From NCBI RefSeq assembly GCF_020497125.1, contig NC_059073.1, forward strand, positions 17,443,225-17,507,224: a stretch of DNA of 64,000 bases, read 5' to 3'. The position numbers and the translations under genes were made by a program. Position 1 is the first letter of the stretch, and every line of letters begins with the position of its first letter. This stretch comes from Mauremys mutica. Taxonomy: Eukaryota; Chordata; Testudines; Geoemydidae. Of this stretch, positions 1-9,401 are shown one piece after another. The notes under the pieces were generated by a model, which saw only the letters and a program-made list of their open reading frames with translations, was not told the DNA's origin and searched no databases.

Positions 1-1788
1 TTATTCATTGAATTTACCCCGGGATTATTTTTGAAATAGGGATAAATTTGAGTGCCCTGTAAGCTTTTTACAGAGAATTTGTGAAGAGGAAATGGGATGG
101 GTTCACAGCTTAAATTATTCCCCATGAATTATTTGCTTGGCTGGAAAGATAAGTGCTTCCATTCCCCCCACATATCGGCAGGTACTGCCGACCCAATACA
201 TTCAAACAAGTCAGGCCTCCCGAATCATGAGATTTTAAAATTATCTGGAGGATTCTTTTGATTTGCCTTATACTTATTGAACCATTAGGGGGGTCCCATT
301 TTGAAGCATGACGGGCTAGACATTTACTGTTTTTTAAATGAAAGTGGAGATTCTTGTGTGCTCGGGGGTGCCCCACTCCGGGGTACTCTCTCTGCACCGG
401 CCGCTTCCCTGACCCCTGATCAGCACATTAAGTTCAAACCAAATACAATTTATTAAACAGCAACTGTAAGGAAAATAAGGAAAAATGGAAGAGGGTTAAG
501 GGGAACAAGGGACCCACCCTGTGGGCTCAGGGGCACCACACCCGGCATCTCTGGGACGTGAGGGCAGGTCACAGCCTGTTCCTCACACTCCCGGCTTCCT
601 CGCAGGCCTCAGGCTCTAGCCAGCCGGGCCCTTCTCCCCAGCATTGCCCACCCCCCCACTCAGGGTCACATTCCCTCTCCCCCGAGTCCAGCCTGCGTGT
701 CTGGGGGCGTCTCCCTGCCCTGGGCCCCTGCCCAGGGTCCCCCTCACTCTGCCCAGCCACTCCCCGCGCCCGGCTCCAGCGTGACCGGCGCCCGCAGTCC
801 CGGCTCTGGCCCCGCAGCTCCCCGCTGCAGCTTGGCCCTGGCTCCCTGACGGCGCGGCTGGTCTGCGCTGCCCAAGCTCCCAGCTGCTCCAGCTCCCCTG
901 TCTCTGGCTGCTGCTCTACCCTTAGCTCTGCCCCGCTCGCCTCAGGCAGCTTCCCTCACACGGAGGATGGGATCCTGGGCTCCTGGCTCCCTCATTGGCC
1001 GGCCTGTCCTGTCAATCAGGGGGCATTTCCCCCTTGGCCCTGGGGACTCTCAGTCTCAGGATCCTGATTTCTCTTCATCCGTTCCCCTTTCTTTTGGTGC
1101 TGGGAGAGGCCAGCCAAAAACCCCACTAAGTGTCAGTGGGGGGCAGCAGCCCCCTCCTGCTGGCCTAGATCCAATCTTCAGAGCAGGCCCATTGGACTGA
1201 ACTGGAAATTGGGATTCAAAACACACACACATCCAGCCCCTGACGCTTTGAGTTCCAAACAGTTCTTAGATCTGGCTGAGGTTCCACTCTCACAAGCTCT
1301 TCATCTACCCACCCTCCAGACCCTCTTCCGAGTGCACGGGCAGCCCAGGGCTGCACTGACAATATCTTCAGCAGCAGTCAGCAGAGCTGCCAGGGACAGG
1401 GCTGAAACAGTTCCCGTCCCAGACAGCTTGATGTAACTCTGCTAGCCCAGGGGGCCTCTGTCTGGGTTCGGTTGTGGGGGTGTTGCTTCAATGTGGAAAC
1501 CAATACAGAGTGCCCCAGCGCCTCCTGTCTGCAGCACAGGCCCACCTGGGACATGGGGTTTACTACAGGCTAAGGGGGAGAGGGGTCCCCCTTGATCAAA
1601 CAGTGGCAGAGACTCCCTGATTGGATGCCTCGGCCCTACCACAGTGGGCTCTATATAGAGCTAGAGCTGGGCAAACAATGGATATTTCAGTTCAGTGGCA
1701 CTTATGAGAAATACATTATTTTAAAGTTTTGTTTTGGGTCAAACTGAATGTGACATTTTTCAGACTTTTCAGTGACTCAAGGAAAGTC
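1..1788. other. Repeat-derived region without a recognisable gene
   Basis: The first 360 bases are AT-rich and show nothing recognisable. From about 360 to 1230 the sequence is GC-rich. Read on the minus strand it carries an AATAAA-like signal near 450, which together with the base composition suggests a decayed LTR or promoter-bearing repeat. Several open frames here are low-complexity Ser/Pro/Gly-rich and are not convincing genes. The family was not identified. Confidence 0.35.
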
Positions 1789-1789
1789 C

Positions 1790-1885
1790 ATGGTGGGTCT
1801 ATTACAGAGCAGAGATTTGAACTGTTGCCTTTTACAGCTAGGGTAAATGCAGCCTAACCACTGGACTAAAGGCAGAGAAGTTGCA
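1790..1885 (-). repeat. tRNA-headed SINE fragment
   Basis: On the minus strand an A-box-like stretch (TAGTCCAGTGGTTAGG) is followed about 35 bases later by a B-box-like stretch (AGTTCAAATCTCT), the spacing of a tRNA-derived pol III head. The head resembles MIR/CORE-SINE heads. It has no intact cloverleaf, so it is not a functional tRNA. Confidence 0.4.
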
Positions 1886-2811
1886 ATACTCTCCTGGCCC
1901 TTTTGTGACTGGCCAAAACTGTATATGTCAAATGCGCTATTCATTTCAGGTCACTCGAAACTGAAATAATCCTCTTCATCCAAAGAACGTCACCCAGTTT
2001 GACATAGAACACCAAGAGCTAAATTCATAATGCGACTGAGGTGTGGTGACAGTGAACGTCACCAGGCCTAACTTTCGAATAATTCACAAAACCTGGGTTG
2101 GTGCCTGGGCTCCCTGTAGAACAACTGGGGCGAGACAGACACCCGAGAAAGCGATTCACAAAAGCTGGCAGTGGAGAAGACTCCAGGTTCAAGGCCCACC
2201 CTCTGGCTGAGGGGAGAAGAATTTGAATGGGGATCTGCCACCTGCCAGGTGAACACACTGGGCTTTGGGACAGCCTGACAGGGGCTCCCTCAATCACTCC
2301 TGTTGAAGCTGTTCCGTGGTGGGGGGAATAATCAAAAAATCATTGGTGCAGGGAGCCTGGACACTGGGTCTTCCACCTCCCCATCCTTCCCTCACCCTCT
2401 GTAAGCTCACTTAGAGGAGCCTGATTGGGCCCCACAGCCAAGTTAGGTGGCCAGACTCCTCCCGCACTGGTGTGGGTGCTCCAGGGAGCATGCTCAGAAA
2501 CACAGATGCCTAGTGAACTTTTACTACAAAAAATGTCACTGTCGAGCGAGTTTAGGACCCTGCAGAGGTGAGCAGCAGCTGGGCGGGGGGTTGGGCATCC
2601 CAGTGGGGCCTGATTCTGGCCATTAGGTGCCTAAAGCAGCAGTTAGGCACTTAAGCCCTGTGGTGAATTTGGCCCCAAGAGGTCGGCAGAGCTGGGAAGG
2701 GATATGAGCTCATAGGAAGAAGGAATCACAACTGGGAGGGGCTCAAGAAGTTTTGGGGACTTTCTACCTGGGATCCCCTCTGAGCCATTCCCATCTCTTG
2801 GAAAGCAAAGA
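1886..2811. other. No gene seen
   Basis: Moderately GC-rich unique or ancient repeat sequence. No splice-consistent coding frame, tRNA or recognised transposon terminus was found. Confidence 0.3.
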
Positions 2812-2892
2812 AGATCCTCATAGACTTTAAGGCCAGGCGGGAACATTGTGATCAACTAGTCTGACCTCCTTCACCTTGCAGGCCAAAGAACC
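2812..2892 (-). repeat. CR1 3'-tail fragment
   Basis: The minus-strand complement matches the 3' end of turtle CR1 LINEs: the run equivalent to 'agtctgacctcc ... ggccagaaggga' ending in a 'tctatga'-type terminus. The same tail occurs at 43138 and 61062. It is short and diverged. Confidence 0.5.
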
Positions 2893-3978
2893 TCACCCAC
2901 CCCCTCCTGTAATAGACTCATAACCTTCCCCGGCCTTTATGGCTTGGGGCAAACCAACCAGTACTTGGTTTTGTCAGAAGTTGATCTCATCAGGTTCCTT
3001 GGGCTAGATACCTCAATAATTCACAGGCTTGAGAAACTCCTTGTAGAGGTATCAGCTAAAATACCTTCCCTGGGCCCTAGTGCTACCCCATCCAGCCTCT
3101 CCCGCCACCCAGTGATCCTGGGGATGGCTAACCAATGGGTTGCTTGTACTTGAAGCTGCTATCCCTTTAAGGCCGGAGAGTCCTGCTGTAATAGTATCTG
3201 CCTCTCTAAGGGGGTTAGCAGAACCTTCTCTCCAGCCACTTGTCTGCTCCCAGACACTAGGTAGATGGCCCACGTTCTGCTCTCCAAACCTTGGCCTTGC
3301 TACGTTCCTGTGCTGCAGGTACTCGAGCCCAGGAAGCTCAGCTAATATGTGGAATGCAGGCACAGTGGACTGGGGTTTAAGTTGCAGGGCACCTCAACTA
3401 TCCAAGCCTCAGTTCTTGAGATCTCTGTTTTCCACAGCTTGGCCATGGCCATTCATTATACTAAAGCCCCCTTTAATTATTAATATCTTCCTCCCCTGCT
3501 TCGATACCCCAGACCCATGACATCTCAGCTCTTGGATGGTCTGCTGTAGAGAGGGGAAATTGGGGTTAGTCATACTCCATTTGGATGGCACTCCCCTTGG
3601 GTCTGTGGCAGATCTTTCCTTTTTTCGCTCTTTGGTTCAAGGGCCTCACTTCCTTCCTGCCCTAGTCCCTCCCTCAGGTCTTGTGTCTGCCAACTTGGAA
3701 ATGCCAAACTCCAACTTTCCATCACCCCAGGAAAGTCCTGCCCTTTATCTCCTAGGAAGTTTCTCTTCTGAGCCCCATGGAGTCCCCTGCTTTCCACCCT
3801 CTAGTATAAACATCTCTGGGACATTTCTGCCCACTGCTGCCACCCTTCGATGTCTAGCACCAGGTCCGTTTCTGAAAACTTAGAGAGTTTGCTATTCTCC
3901 TCCTCCATGGCTTGTTGGCTTTTATTCACACACGTGGCCAAAACATCTGTAAGGATGAGACTTCGGCCATGCATCTGC
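2893..3978. other. Unassigned sequence 5' of the SPATA31 duplicate
   Basis: No convincing gene. The sequence has open frames on both strands but none with motifs or splice context. Homology to the SPATA31-like 3' end begins only at about 3980. Confidence 0.3.
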
Positions 3979-3979
3979 C

Positions 3980-4281
3980 AAGGAAGGATTGATTCTTGAA
4001 CCAGATGAGGTAAAATAACAAATCCAGTGAGCTAGTCACACCATCAGTCTCATTGAAGCCCCAGGCCCCGCTTTCATCTTGGAATTTGGGGTTAAACGTC
4101 ATACCCCAAGGAGAGTCTCTTGTCATCAGTTTCTGTGTCCCAGCACAGCAAGCACTTGTTCTCAGCCACTTTGGACCATGCTTACAAGGCCCGCTGGTTG
4201 CTGGGGAGATGGTGGAATTAGTGGGCCCCTTCTGTTAATGGGCATGCTGGCAGGGTGGGATTCAGTAGTATGGAAACCAGA
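3980..4281 (-). repeat. Duplicated 3' end of the SPATA31-like gene (distal copy)
   Basis: This segment is a direct repeat of 10916-11217. It starts with the same AAGGAAGGATTGATTC and ends with the same AGTAGTATGGAAACC. In the parent gene the right edge contains the last codons and the TGA (11199-11201), and the rest is 3' flanking sequence. Here the copy is cut off exactly where the Polinton-like element begins. Together with 10847-10915 it makes a second, disrupted tandem unit of the gene's 3' end. Confidence 0.8.
4276..4281. repeat. Left target-site duplication of the Polinton-like element
   Basis: ACCAGA at the left edge pairs with ACTGGA at 10847-10852. The intact parent copy at 11213-11218 reads ACCGGA. 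Each flanking copy differs from the parent by one transition, at the C or the G of the central CpG, as expected from independent methyl-cytosine decay. Polintons duplicate 6 bp. Confidence 0.7.
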
Positions 4282-5279
4282 AATAATATAAGGTACCTAC
4301 CATCAATCAAACCCTAACCCTTCTCCTTGGCCACTTAAACCCTGCCCCTTGACCCCTTAAGCCCCGACCACCTGTCACTGGAAGTCCCACCCATGGGGAA
4401 TATTACTTCCGGGGTCAAGGAGGACACATGGCCGGAAGCAAAGTGTGTCATGTGACCCCTCTAAGAACTCCTCCCACTGCCCTCTACCAATCAGGAGGGG
4501 TTTCTCCCCTGTAGGCCTGCCCCGAGAGGTGATTTGACCAATCAGTGTATTCCGGGGCATGATGACCCATCTGGAAGTGGTTCGTGTGACCCCTCTAAGA
4601 ACTCCTCCACTGCCCTCTGCGAATCACGATGGGTTTCAGCTACACAGCACCGCCCTGAGAGCAGATTTGACCAATCGGTGGTGTTCCAGGGTGGGGTGAC
4701 TTGCCCAGAAGAGGGTCGTGTGACCCCTCTAAGAACTCCTCCCAGTGCCCTCTGCCAACCAGAGCGCATCACCATCACCCCATAAGTCCCAGCAATCGGG
4801 GCAGAAGAGGCCATCTTTTACCAAGAACACGTGCTTTAGAAATCATGGAAACATGGACTCCTTAACCACCCTGGTGAGAACTTCAGACTTTGTGTTAGCC
4901 CTGAGGGCCTTTGGACTTGTGTGGAGAAAGCACTCCATGAGCGACAGTTCCGAAGAGGGCCCTTTGACTCAGCCGTTGATGGATACGCCAGAACCCGAAA
5001 CCCAAACCCTAGTGAAGCACCTCGAAGAGCATGAAGGCCTCTCATTGTCCGCCCCCCTAGAGGTGGAAGACAAACGCAGCTCGGTGGAGTCACCAGAGGA
5101 CAAGGTGAACAGAAAAGATGTCGCTCAGGTAAATGAATGTTTAAGAAGTGACGGTTGATGATGGGGTGTAATGAGGTTAGGAACCAGGAGGTTGTGTAAA
5201 TCTAAAAACAAGCAATGGGGTGCTTACACTGTTTCTTTTCTGAAAATCTCTCAACAGCTCGACGATGCCTTTCTAGAGG
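4282..5279 (+). repeat. Left terminal inverted repeat
   Basis: Matches the reverse complement of 9842-10846 over its whole length, with scattered substitutions and small indels. It contains three 134-bp tandem units rich in CCAAT boxes, exon 1, an intron and the first codons of exon 2 of the accessory gene. Homology stops at CTAGAGG (5279), inside exon 2. Confidence 0.88.
4451..4850. promoter_or_regulatory. Three 134-bp CCAAT-box tandem repeats (left TIR promoter region)
   Basis: The phrase TGTGACCCCTCTAAGAACTC begins at 4451, 4585 and 4719, exactly 134 bases apart. Each unit carries CCAAT or near-CCAAT boxes after the phrase (e.g. ACCAATCAG) and again in TTTGACCAATC. The array lies directly upstream of the accessory-gene ATG at 4853, so it is probably its promoter/enhancer, with NF-Y-type sites. 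Factor binding is inference. Confidence 0.6.
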
Positions 5280-5293
5280 CCTTTGAGAACTGA
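4853..5293 (+). pseudogene. Accessory gene, left copy (spliced; truncated C terminus)
   Basis: Two exons are visible: 4853-5128 (92 codons from ATG) and 5258-5293. The donor is CAG|GTAAAT and the acceptor is CTCTCAACAG|CTC, giving a 103-residue product. Exon 1 is acidic and rich in Ser, Glu and Pro. Exon 2 runs out of the TIR after about seven codons and stops at TGA 5291-5293, whereas the right copy continues for 153 residues. The left product therefore lacks the conserved-looking C-terminal part. An AATAAA lies at 5486-5491. I do not recognise the family. Position and layout resemble the small accessory or oncogene-like genes near adintovirus termini, but that is only analogy. It is called a pseudogene because the whole element is decayed. 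Confidence 0.55.
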
Positions 5294-5600
5294 CATCGGT
5301 AGCCCCGTGGGAGTAAATATATCACACATCAGCTGTTTTTGCTCATGTCTGAGACACAGATCTCAAGAGGAAAATCCGGAAAAGGACAAAATGGAAGAAT
5401 GAACCAGCTCAGACTCCCTTATGGTAGGGGTCGTGGTGTCTATTTTTACAGGCGGTTGTTAAAGGTCATGTTAAACCAGGCGATTAATAAAACCTATTTA
5501 TTTAAATGTGTCAATATGAATGTGTCCCCCTTCATATTTGTGTTAGTAAAAGACGATACCAGTAACAGTCATTTCTACACAGGCAGCTCTGTTAAAGAAA
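5294..5600. other. Polinton-like left unique region between accessory gene and integrase
   Basis: Lies inside the element between the left TIR and the integrase remnant. It holds a plus-strand polyadenylation signal at 5486-5491 and open frames without recognisable motifs. No gene is assigned. Confidence 0.4.
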
Positions 5601-5729
5601 ATATATTACACTCCCGGGGAAGTTCGGAGCTTCGGTGGGGTGAACCCTCTTTCTCAAGTGGCCAGAAAGCACAGTAAAACTTTAAATAGAAGACAGGTAA
5701 CAGCTTGGCTTTCAGACAGGGACACTTAC

Positions 5730-5739
5730 ACTTTACACA
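5730..5739. repeat. Target-site duplication of the Penelope-like element (left)
   Basis: ACTTTACACA at 5730-5739 is repeated exactly at 7507-7516 on the other side of the element. Confidence 0.7.
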
Positions 5740-6122
5740 TTTCCACCCCACCATCAACCTCGGCCTGGACCATTCCACACAAGAGATCCACTTCCTAGAC
5801 ACCACAGCACTCATAAACGATGGCCACATAAACACCACCCGACTGACCGCTATACTTACCTACATGCCTCCAGCTTTCATCCAGACCACACCACTCGATC
5901 CATTGTCTACAGCCAAGCTCTACGATACAATCCCATTTGTTCCAACCCCTCAGATAGAGACAAACACCTACAAGATCTCTATCAAGCATTCTTACAACTA
6001 CAGTACCCACCTGCTGAAGTAAAGAAACAGATTGACAGAGCCAGAAGAGTACCCAGAAGTCACCTACTACAGGACAGGCCCAACAAAGAAAGTAACAGAA
6101 CGCCACTAGCCATCACCTTCAG

Positions 6123-6130
6123 CCCCCAAC
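6123..6130. repeat. 8-bp target duplication of the MITE (left copy)
   Basis: CCCCCAAC here and CCCCCAGC at 6590-6597 match at 7 of 8 positions. Taking out the MITE and one copy restores an uninterrupted Penelope frame at this point. Confidence 0.75.
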
Positions 6131-6589
6131 CAGCGGCGTATTATCACCTAGGCCAACAAGGCCTAGGCCTAGGGTGGCAAATTTGCTCATGCCCCTTCCC
6201 CAACTCTGCCTCTTCCCCAAATCCCTGGCCCGCCTCCTCCCCCAGGCACGCCACGCTTCCCTCCTTCCACCTCCCTCCCAGGCTTGCCACGCGAAAGTGC
6301 TGGGAGAGAGAGAGAAGTGAGTAGAGGCGCACTCAGAGGAGGCGGAGCAGAGGTGAGCTGGGCCCCGCGGGCACGGGGAGTAACCTGGGGGGGCCCGGGA
6401 ACCGCTCCCCGCCCCAGCTCACCTCCGCTCCACCGCTGCCATCCCTCGAGCACGCCACAACTCCCCTTCTCCCCCCTCCCTCTCATGCTTGCGGCAGGGG
6501 AGCGGAGGTGAGCTGGCGCGCGGGGGAGTAGGGGGGACACGGCAATTTTTTGAGGGCCTAGGGGTGGAAACTTTGTTAATTCGCCACTG
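6131..6589. mobile_element. hAT-like non-autonomous DNA transposon inside the Penelope element
   Basis: 459 bp bounded by CAGCGGCGTATTA and the inverted CAGTGGCGAATTA (11 of 13 matching). The inner ends also resemble each other around CCTAGGCC. An 8-bp target duplication and CAG-starting termini are the hallmarks of hAT elements. The interior is GC-rich, with open frames on both strands but no transposase motif. The long frames here are chance products of base composition. Confidence 0.75.
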
Positions 6590-7779
6590 CCCCCAGCTAA
6601 AACCTCTCCAGCGCATCATCAAGGATCTACAACCTATCCTGAAGGCCGATCCATCACTCTCACAGATCTTGGGAGACAGGCCTGTCCTCACTTACAGACA
6701 GCCCCCAAACCTACAGCAACCACACACCACACAACAAAAACACTAACCCAGGAACCTATCCTTGCAACAAAGCCTGTTGCCAACTCTGTTCACGTATCTA
6801 TTCAGGGGATACCATTATAGGACCTAATCACATCAGCCATGCCACCAGGGGCTCGTTCACCTGCACATCTACCAATGTGATAGATGCCATCATGTGCCAG
6901 CAATGCCCCTCTGCCATGTACTTTGGCCAAACCGGACAGTCTCTACGTAAAAGAATAAATGGACACAAATCAGACATCAAGAATTATAACATTCAAAAAC
7001 CAGTCGGAGAACAATTCAATCTCCCTGGCCACTTGATTACAGACCTAAAAGTCACAATATTACAACAAAAAAACGTCAAAAACAGACTCCAACAAGAGAC
7101 TGCTGAATTGCAATTAATTTGCAAATTGGACACCATTAAATTAGGCTTGAATAAAGACTGGGAATGGATGGGCCATTACACAAAGTAAAACTATTTCCCC
7201 GTGCTTATTTTTTCCCCCACTACAGGTCCTCACATCTTCTTGTCAATTGCTGGAAATGGGCCATTTTCATTACCACTACAAACAGCTCTTTTTCTCCCCT
7301 GCTGAGAATAGCTCACCTTAACTGATCACTCTCCTTATAGGGTGTATGGTAACACCCATTGTTTCATGTTCTCTGTGGAGATATATATCTTCCTACTGTA
7401 TTTTCCACTGCATGCATCCGATGAAGTGGGCTGTAGCCCACGAAAGCTTATGCTCAAATAAATTTGTTTGTCTCTAAGGTGCCACAAGTACTCCAGTTCT
7501 TTTTCCACTTTACACAAACTGGCTCGAATACGTTTTAAAAGAAACAAGACCATTGGTTCAGATGTGGATGTGCAATGGCAGGCAAATTTGGTGGATATGC
7601 ACCGGTTCTCCAAATGCAACAGCGGTTTTAAGTACATCTTAACAGTGATAGACATTCTATCCAAATATGCCTGGGCCTTAGGCCTAAAAGACAAGACGAG
7701 TGGTGAGGTATCCAAGGCCTTTCAAGCTATTTTCAGCAAAGGTCGCGTGCCTCTCCCTTTGAGAAATGCGATCACGTGA

Positions 7780-8030
7780 GACTATCTAAAACCAAAGGAG
7801 CTTTTGAAAAAGGTTATGAAAAGACCTTTACTGATGATATATTCCTTGGGCATGCCTAGCCTTGCTCAAAACATGTTTCAACAAGCACAGACATGTATTT
7901 TGCGATGATTTTCACAGCCATGTTACCCAATAAAGCACCCCAGGTGAGGGGTTTAAAGACAATTGATGTTTGGTGTGTTTTTTTTTTTAAAAAGACCAAT
8001 TCAGAAAAAAGTACACAGATTATTATTTTT
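7780..8030. other. Convergent 3' ends of integrase and PolB remnants
   Basis: Short AT-rich stretch between tail-to-tail genes of the Polinton-like element. It holds AATAAA near 7929 on the plus strand and a T run at about 7980. No further gene. Confidence 0.4.
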
Positions 8031-8310
8031 TTAATTAAAATAATCACTTGTGAGGTCCCCTAAATAATCCCCCAGAGGGGAATTCCACTCACCCTCCCTT
8101 TTCACAAATATCACCAAGTCAGTGTCATGGTGCAGGCACCACTCTTGCAACCTCTCTAGGAGGTTGTATAGTTCTAACCGGGCATAAGCGATGGTGAAAC
8201 AGGCTATGAAGGTGTTGGTATTGCCAGAGACAGAGTACCGGTCTTTTGCGTGCTTCCAAGACACACACGCGGTTTCATCGTCGATTAACTCACAGGATGA
8301 AACCTTGTAA
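8031..8310 (-). pseudogene. Family B DNA polymerase C-terminal fragment (Polinton/adintovirus type)
   Basis: The remnant replicase of the virus-like element. The minus-strand frame reads through [20 protein letters not shown] into HHDTDLVIF, the place of the PolB palm motif YxDTDS. Both the aromatic residue (to His) and the Ser (to Leu) are altered. A CR1 fragment begins at about 8316 and removes everything N-terminal. About 90 residues of polymerase-like sequence remain. It stands tail-to-tail with the integrase remnant. Inactive by truncation and motif loss. Confidence 0.72.
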
Positions 8311-8315
8311 TTGGA

Positions 8316-8690
8316 GGAAAACAGGTATTGAAAGAGTGGAGAAATTGGAGAGGGTCCAGAGAAGAGCAGCAAGAATGATTAAAGGTCTTGAGAACATGAC
8401 CTATGAAGGAAGGCTGAAAGAATTGGGTTTGTTTTGTTTGGAAAAGAGAAGACTGAGAGGGGACATGATAGCAGTTTTCAGATATCTAAAAGGATGTCAT
8501 AAGTAGGAGGGAGAAAAACTTGTTCACCTTCGCCTCTAAGGATAGAACAAGAAGCAATGGGCTTAAACTGCAGCAAGGGAGGTTTAGATTGAAAATTAGG
8601 AAAAAGTTCCTAACTGCCAGGGTGGTTAAACACTGGAATAAATTGCCTAGGGAGGTTGTGGAATCTCCATCTCTCAAATGGAATCAATTA
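8316..8690 (+). mobile_element. CR1 LINE 3' fragment
   Basis: Encodes the C-terminal part of CR1 ORF2 in pieces: the [31 protein letters not shown] region, split by a stop, then the [14 protein letters not shown] end. It is truncated at both sides, lies within the Polinton-like element and interrupts its PolB gene. Confidence 0.8.
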
Positions 8691-8699
8691 CATACAGTA

Positions 8700-9318
8700 A
8701 TGGCAAAGTTCTTGGTTCAGGCTTGTAGCAGTGATAGAATAAACTGCAGGTTTAAATTAAGTCTCTGGAGTACATCCTCAGCTGGGATGGGTCATCAGTT
8801 CTTTGTTCAGAGCTTCAGTTTGTAGCAAAGTCCCTCCAGAGGTAAGAAGCAGGACTGAAGACAAGATGGAGATGAGGCATCGGCCTTTTATAGTCTTTCC
8901 CAGGTGTAAGAACACCTCTTTGTCCTTACTGTGGAAAATTACAAGCAAAATGGAGTCTGGAGTCACATGGGCAAGTTCCTGCATACTTTGCTGACTTACA
9001 AGGCGCATCTGCCTTCTCTCAATGGGTCAATTGTGTAGCTGATGGTCCTTAATGGGCCATCAAGCAGGCGAGGCAGAACTAACACCAACTCGTCTGGGAT
9101 GTCACCCAGAAGCATAGCATAAGTTTGAGATACAGACAGGATAGAACCCATATTCATAACTTCAACTACAAAATGACACATTCATACAGACAGCATAATC
9201 ATAACCAGCAACCCATAGACCCCTTATATCACCCCCTTTACATAAGATTTGGTGCCACTACAGGACCTTGGTTGCAATCATGTTCTATACGGTCCCAGTT
9301 CAAGTCAAGAATGTGACA
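8700..9318 (-). mobile_element. LTR-like repeat
   Basis: On the minus strand it begins TGTCACATTC and has a TATA-like ACTATAAAAGGCC about 420 bases in, the layout of a retroviral U3-R-U5. A related fragment is at 17885-18190. No clear target duplication or polyadenylation signal was found, so the exact ends are uncertain. It sits inside the Polinton-like element. Confidence 0.5.
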
Positions 9319-9401
9319 CAGGCATCTTCCGGTTTGGTCATTTTCTTTAAAACACGGTCAGGGTCTGCACTAAATTGCACAGCATTTATCAAGGTCACCC
9401 C

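Larger units (their letters stand above)
5740..7506 (+). mobile_element. Penelope-like element, 5'-truncated, with GIY-YIG endonuclease
   Basis: A retroelement of the Penelope superfamily. The 5' part encodes a C-terminal reverse-transcriptase stretch (FHPTINLGLD, HFLDTT). The 3' part (6877-7188) encodes a GIY-YIG-type endonuclease domain (MYFGQTGQSLRKRINGH). The non-coding end contains the phrase GCATCCGATGAAGTGG (7413-7428), shared with the second copy at 22 kb. A hAT-like MITE (6131-6589) interrupts it, and frameshifts and stops are present elsewhere. It is flanked by a 10-bp duplication and lies inside the Polinton-type integrase. Nonfunctional, 5' truncated. Confidence 0.82.
5601..7779 (+). 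pseudogene. Polinton-type integrase remnant, split by a Penelope insertion
   Basis: A retroviral-like integrase (DDE family) that would join element ends to host DNA. The N-terminal part is at 5601-5739, with a SFGGV motif typical of Polinton/Maverick integrases. After the inserted Penelope element the frame continues from 7517, with the LHK motif at the join and then the start of the catalytic core (LVDMHRFSKCNSG, TVIDILSKYAW). The reading phase is continuous if one copy of the 10-bp target duplication is discounted. The frame ends at TGA 7777-7779, before the later catalytic Asp and Glu region, so the core is truncated. An AATAAA is near 7929. Nonfunctional. Confidence 0.75.

Noticed and set aside
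558..1067. 169-codon open frame in GC-rich sequence
   Set aside because: Ser/Pro/Leu low-complexity composition, no motif, no splice context, overlapping open frames on the other strand.
5339..5677. 112-codon open frame between accessory gene and integrase
   Set aside because: It overlaps the integrase start in another frame and has no motif; the integrase frame is the supported one.
6187..6540. 117-codon open frame inside the hAT-like MITE
   Set aside because: Compositional; no transposase motif and the element is clearly non-autonomous.
9320..9401. Possible readthrough extension of the right accessory gene beyond its stop
   Set aside because: The frame stays open after the TAA, but there is no readthrough context or conserved motif; it may be 3' UTR.
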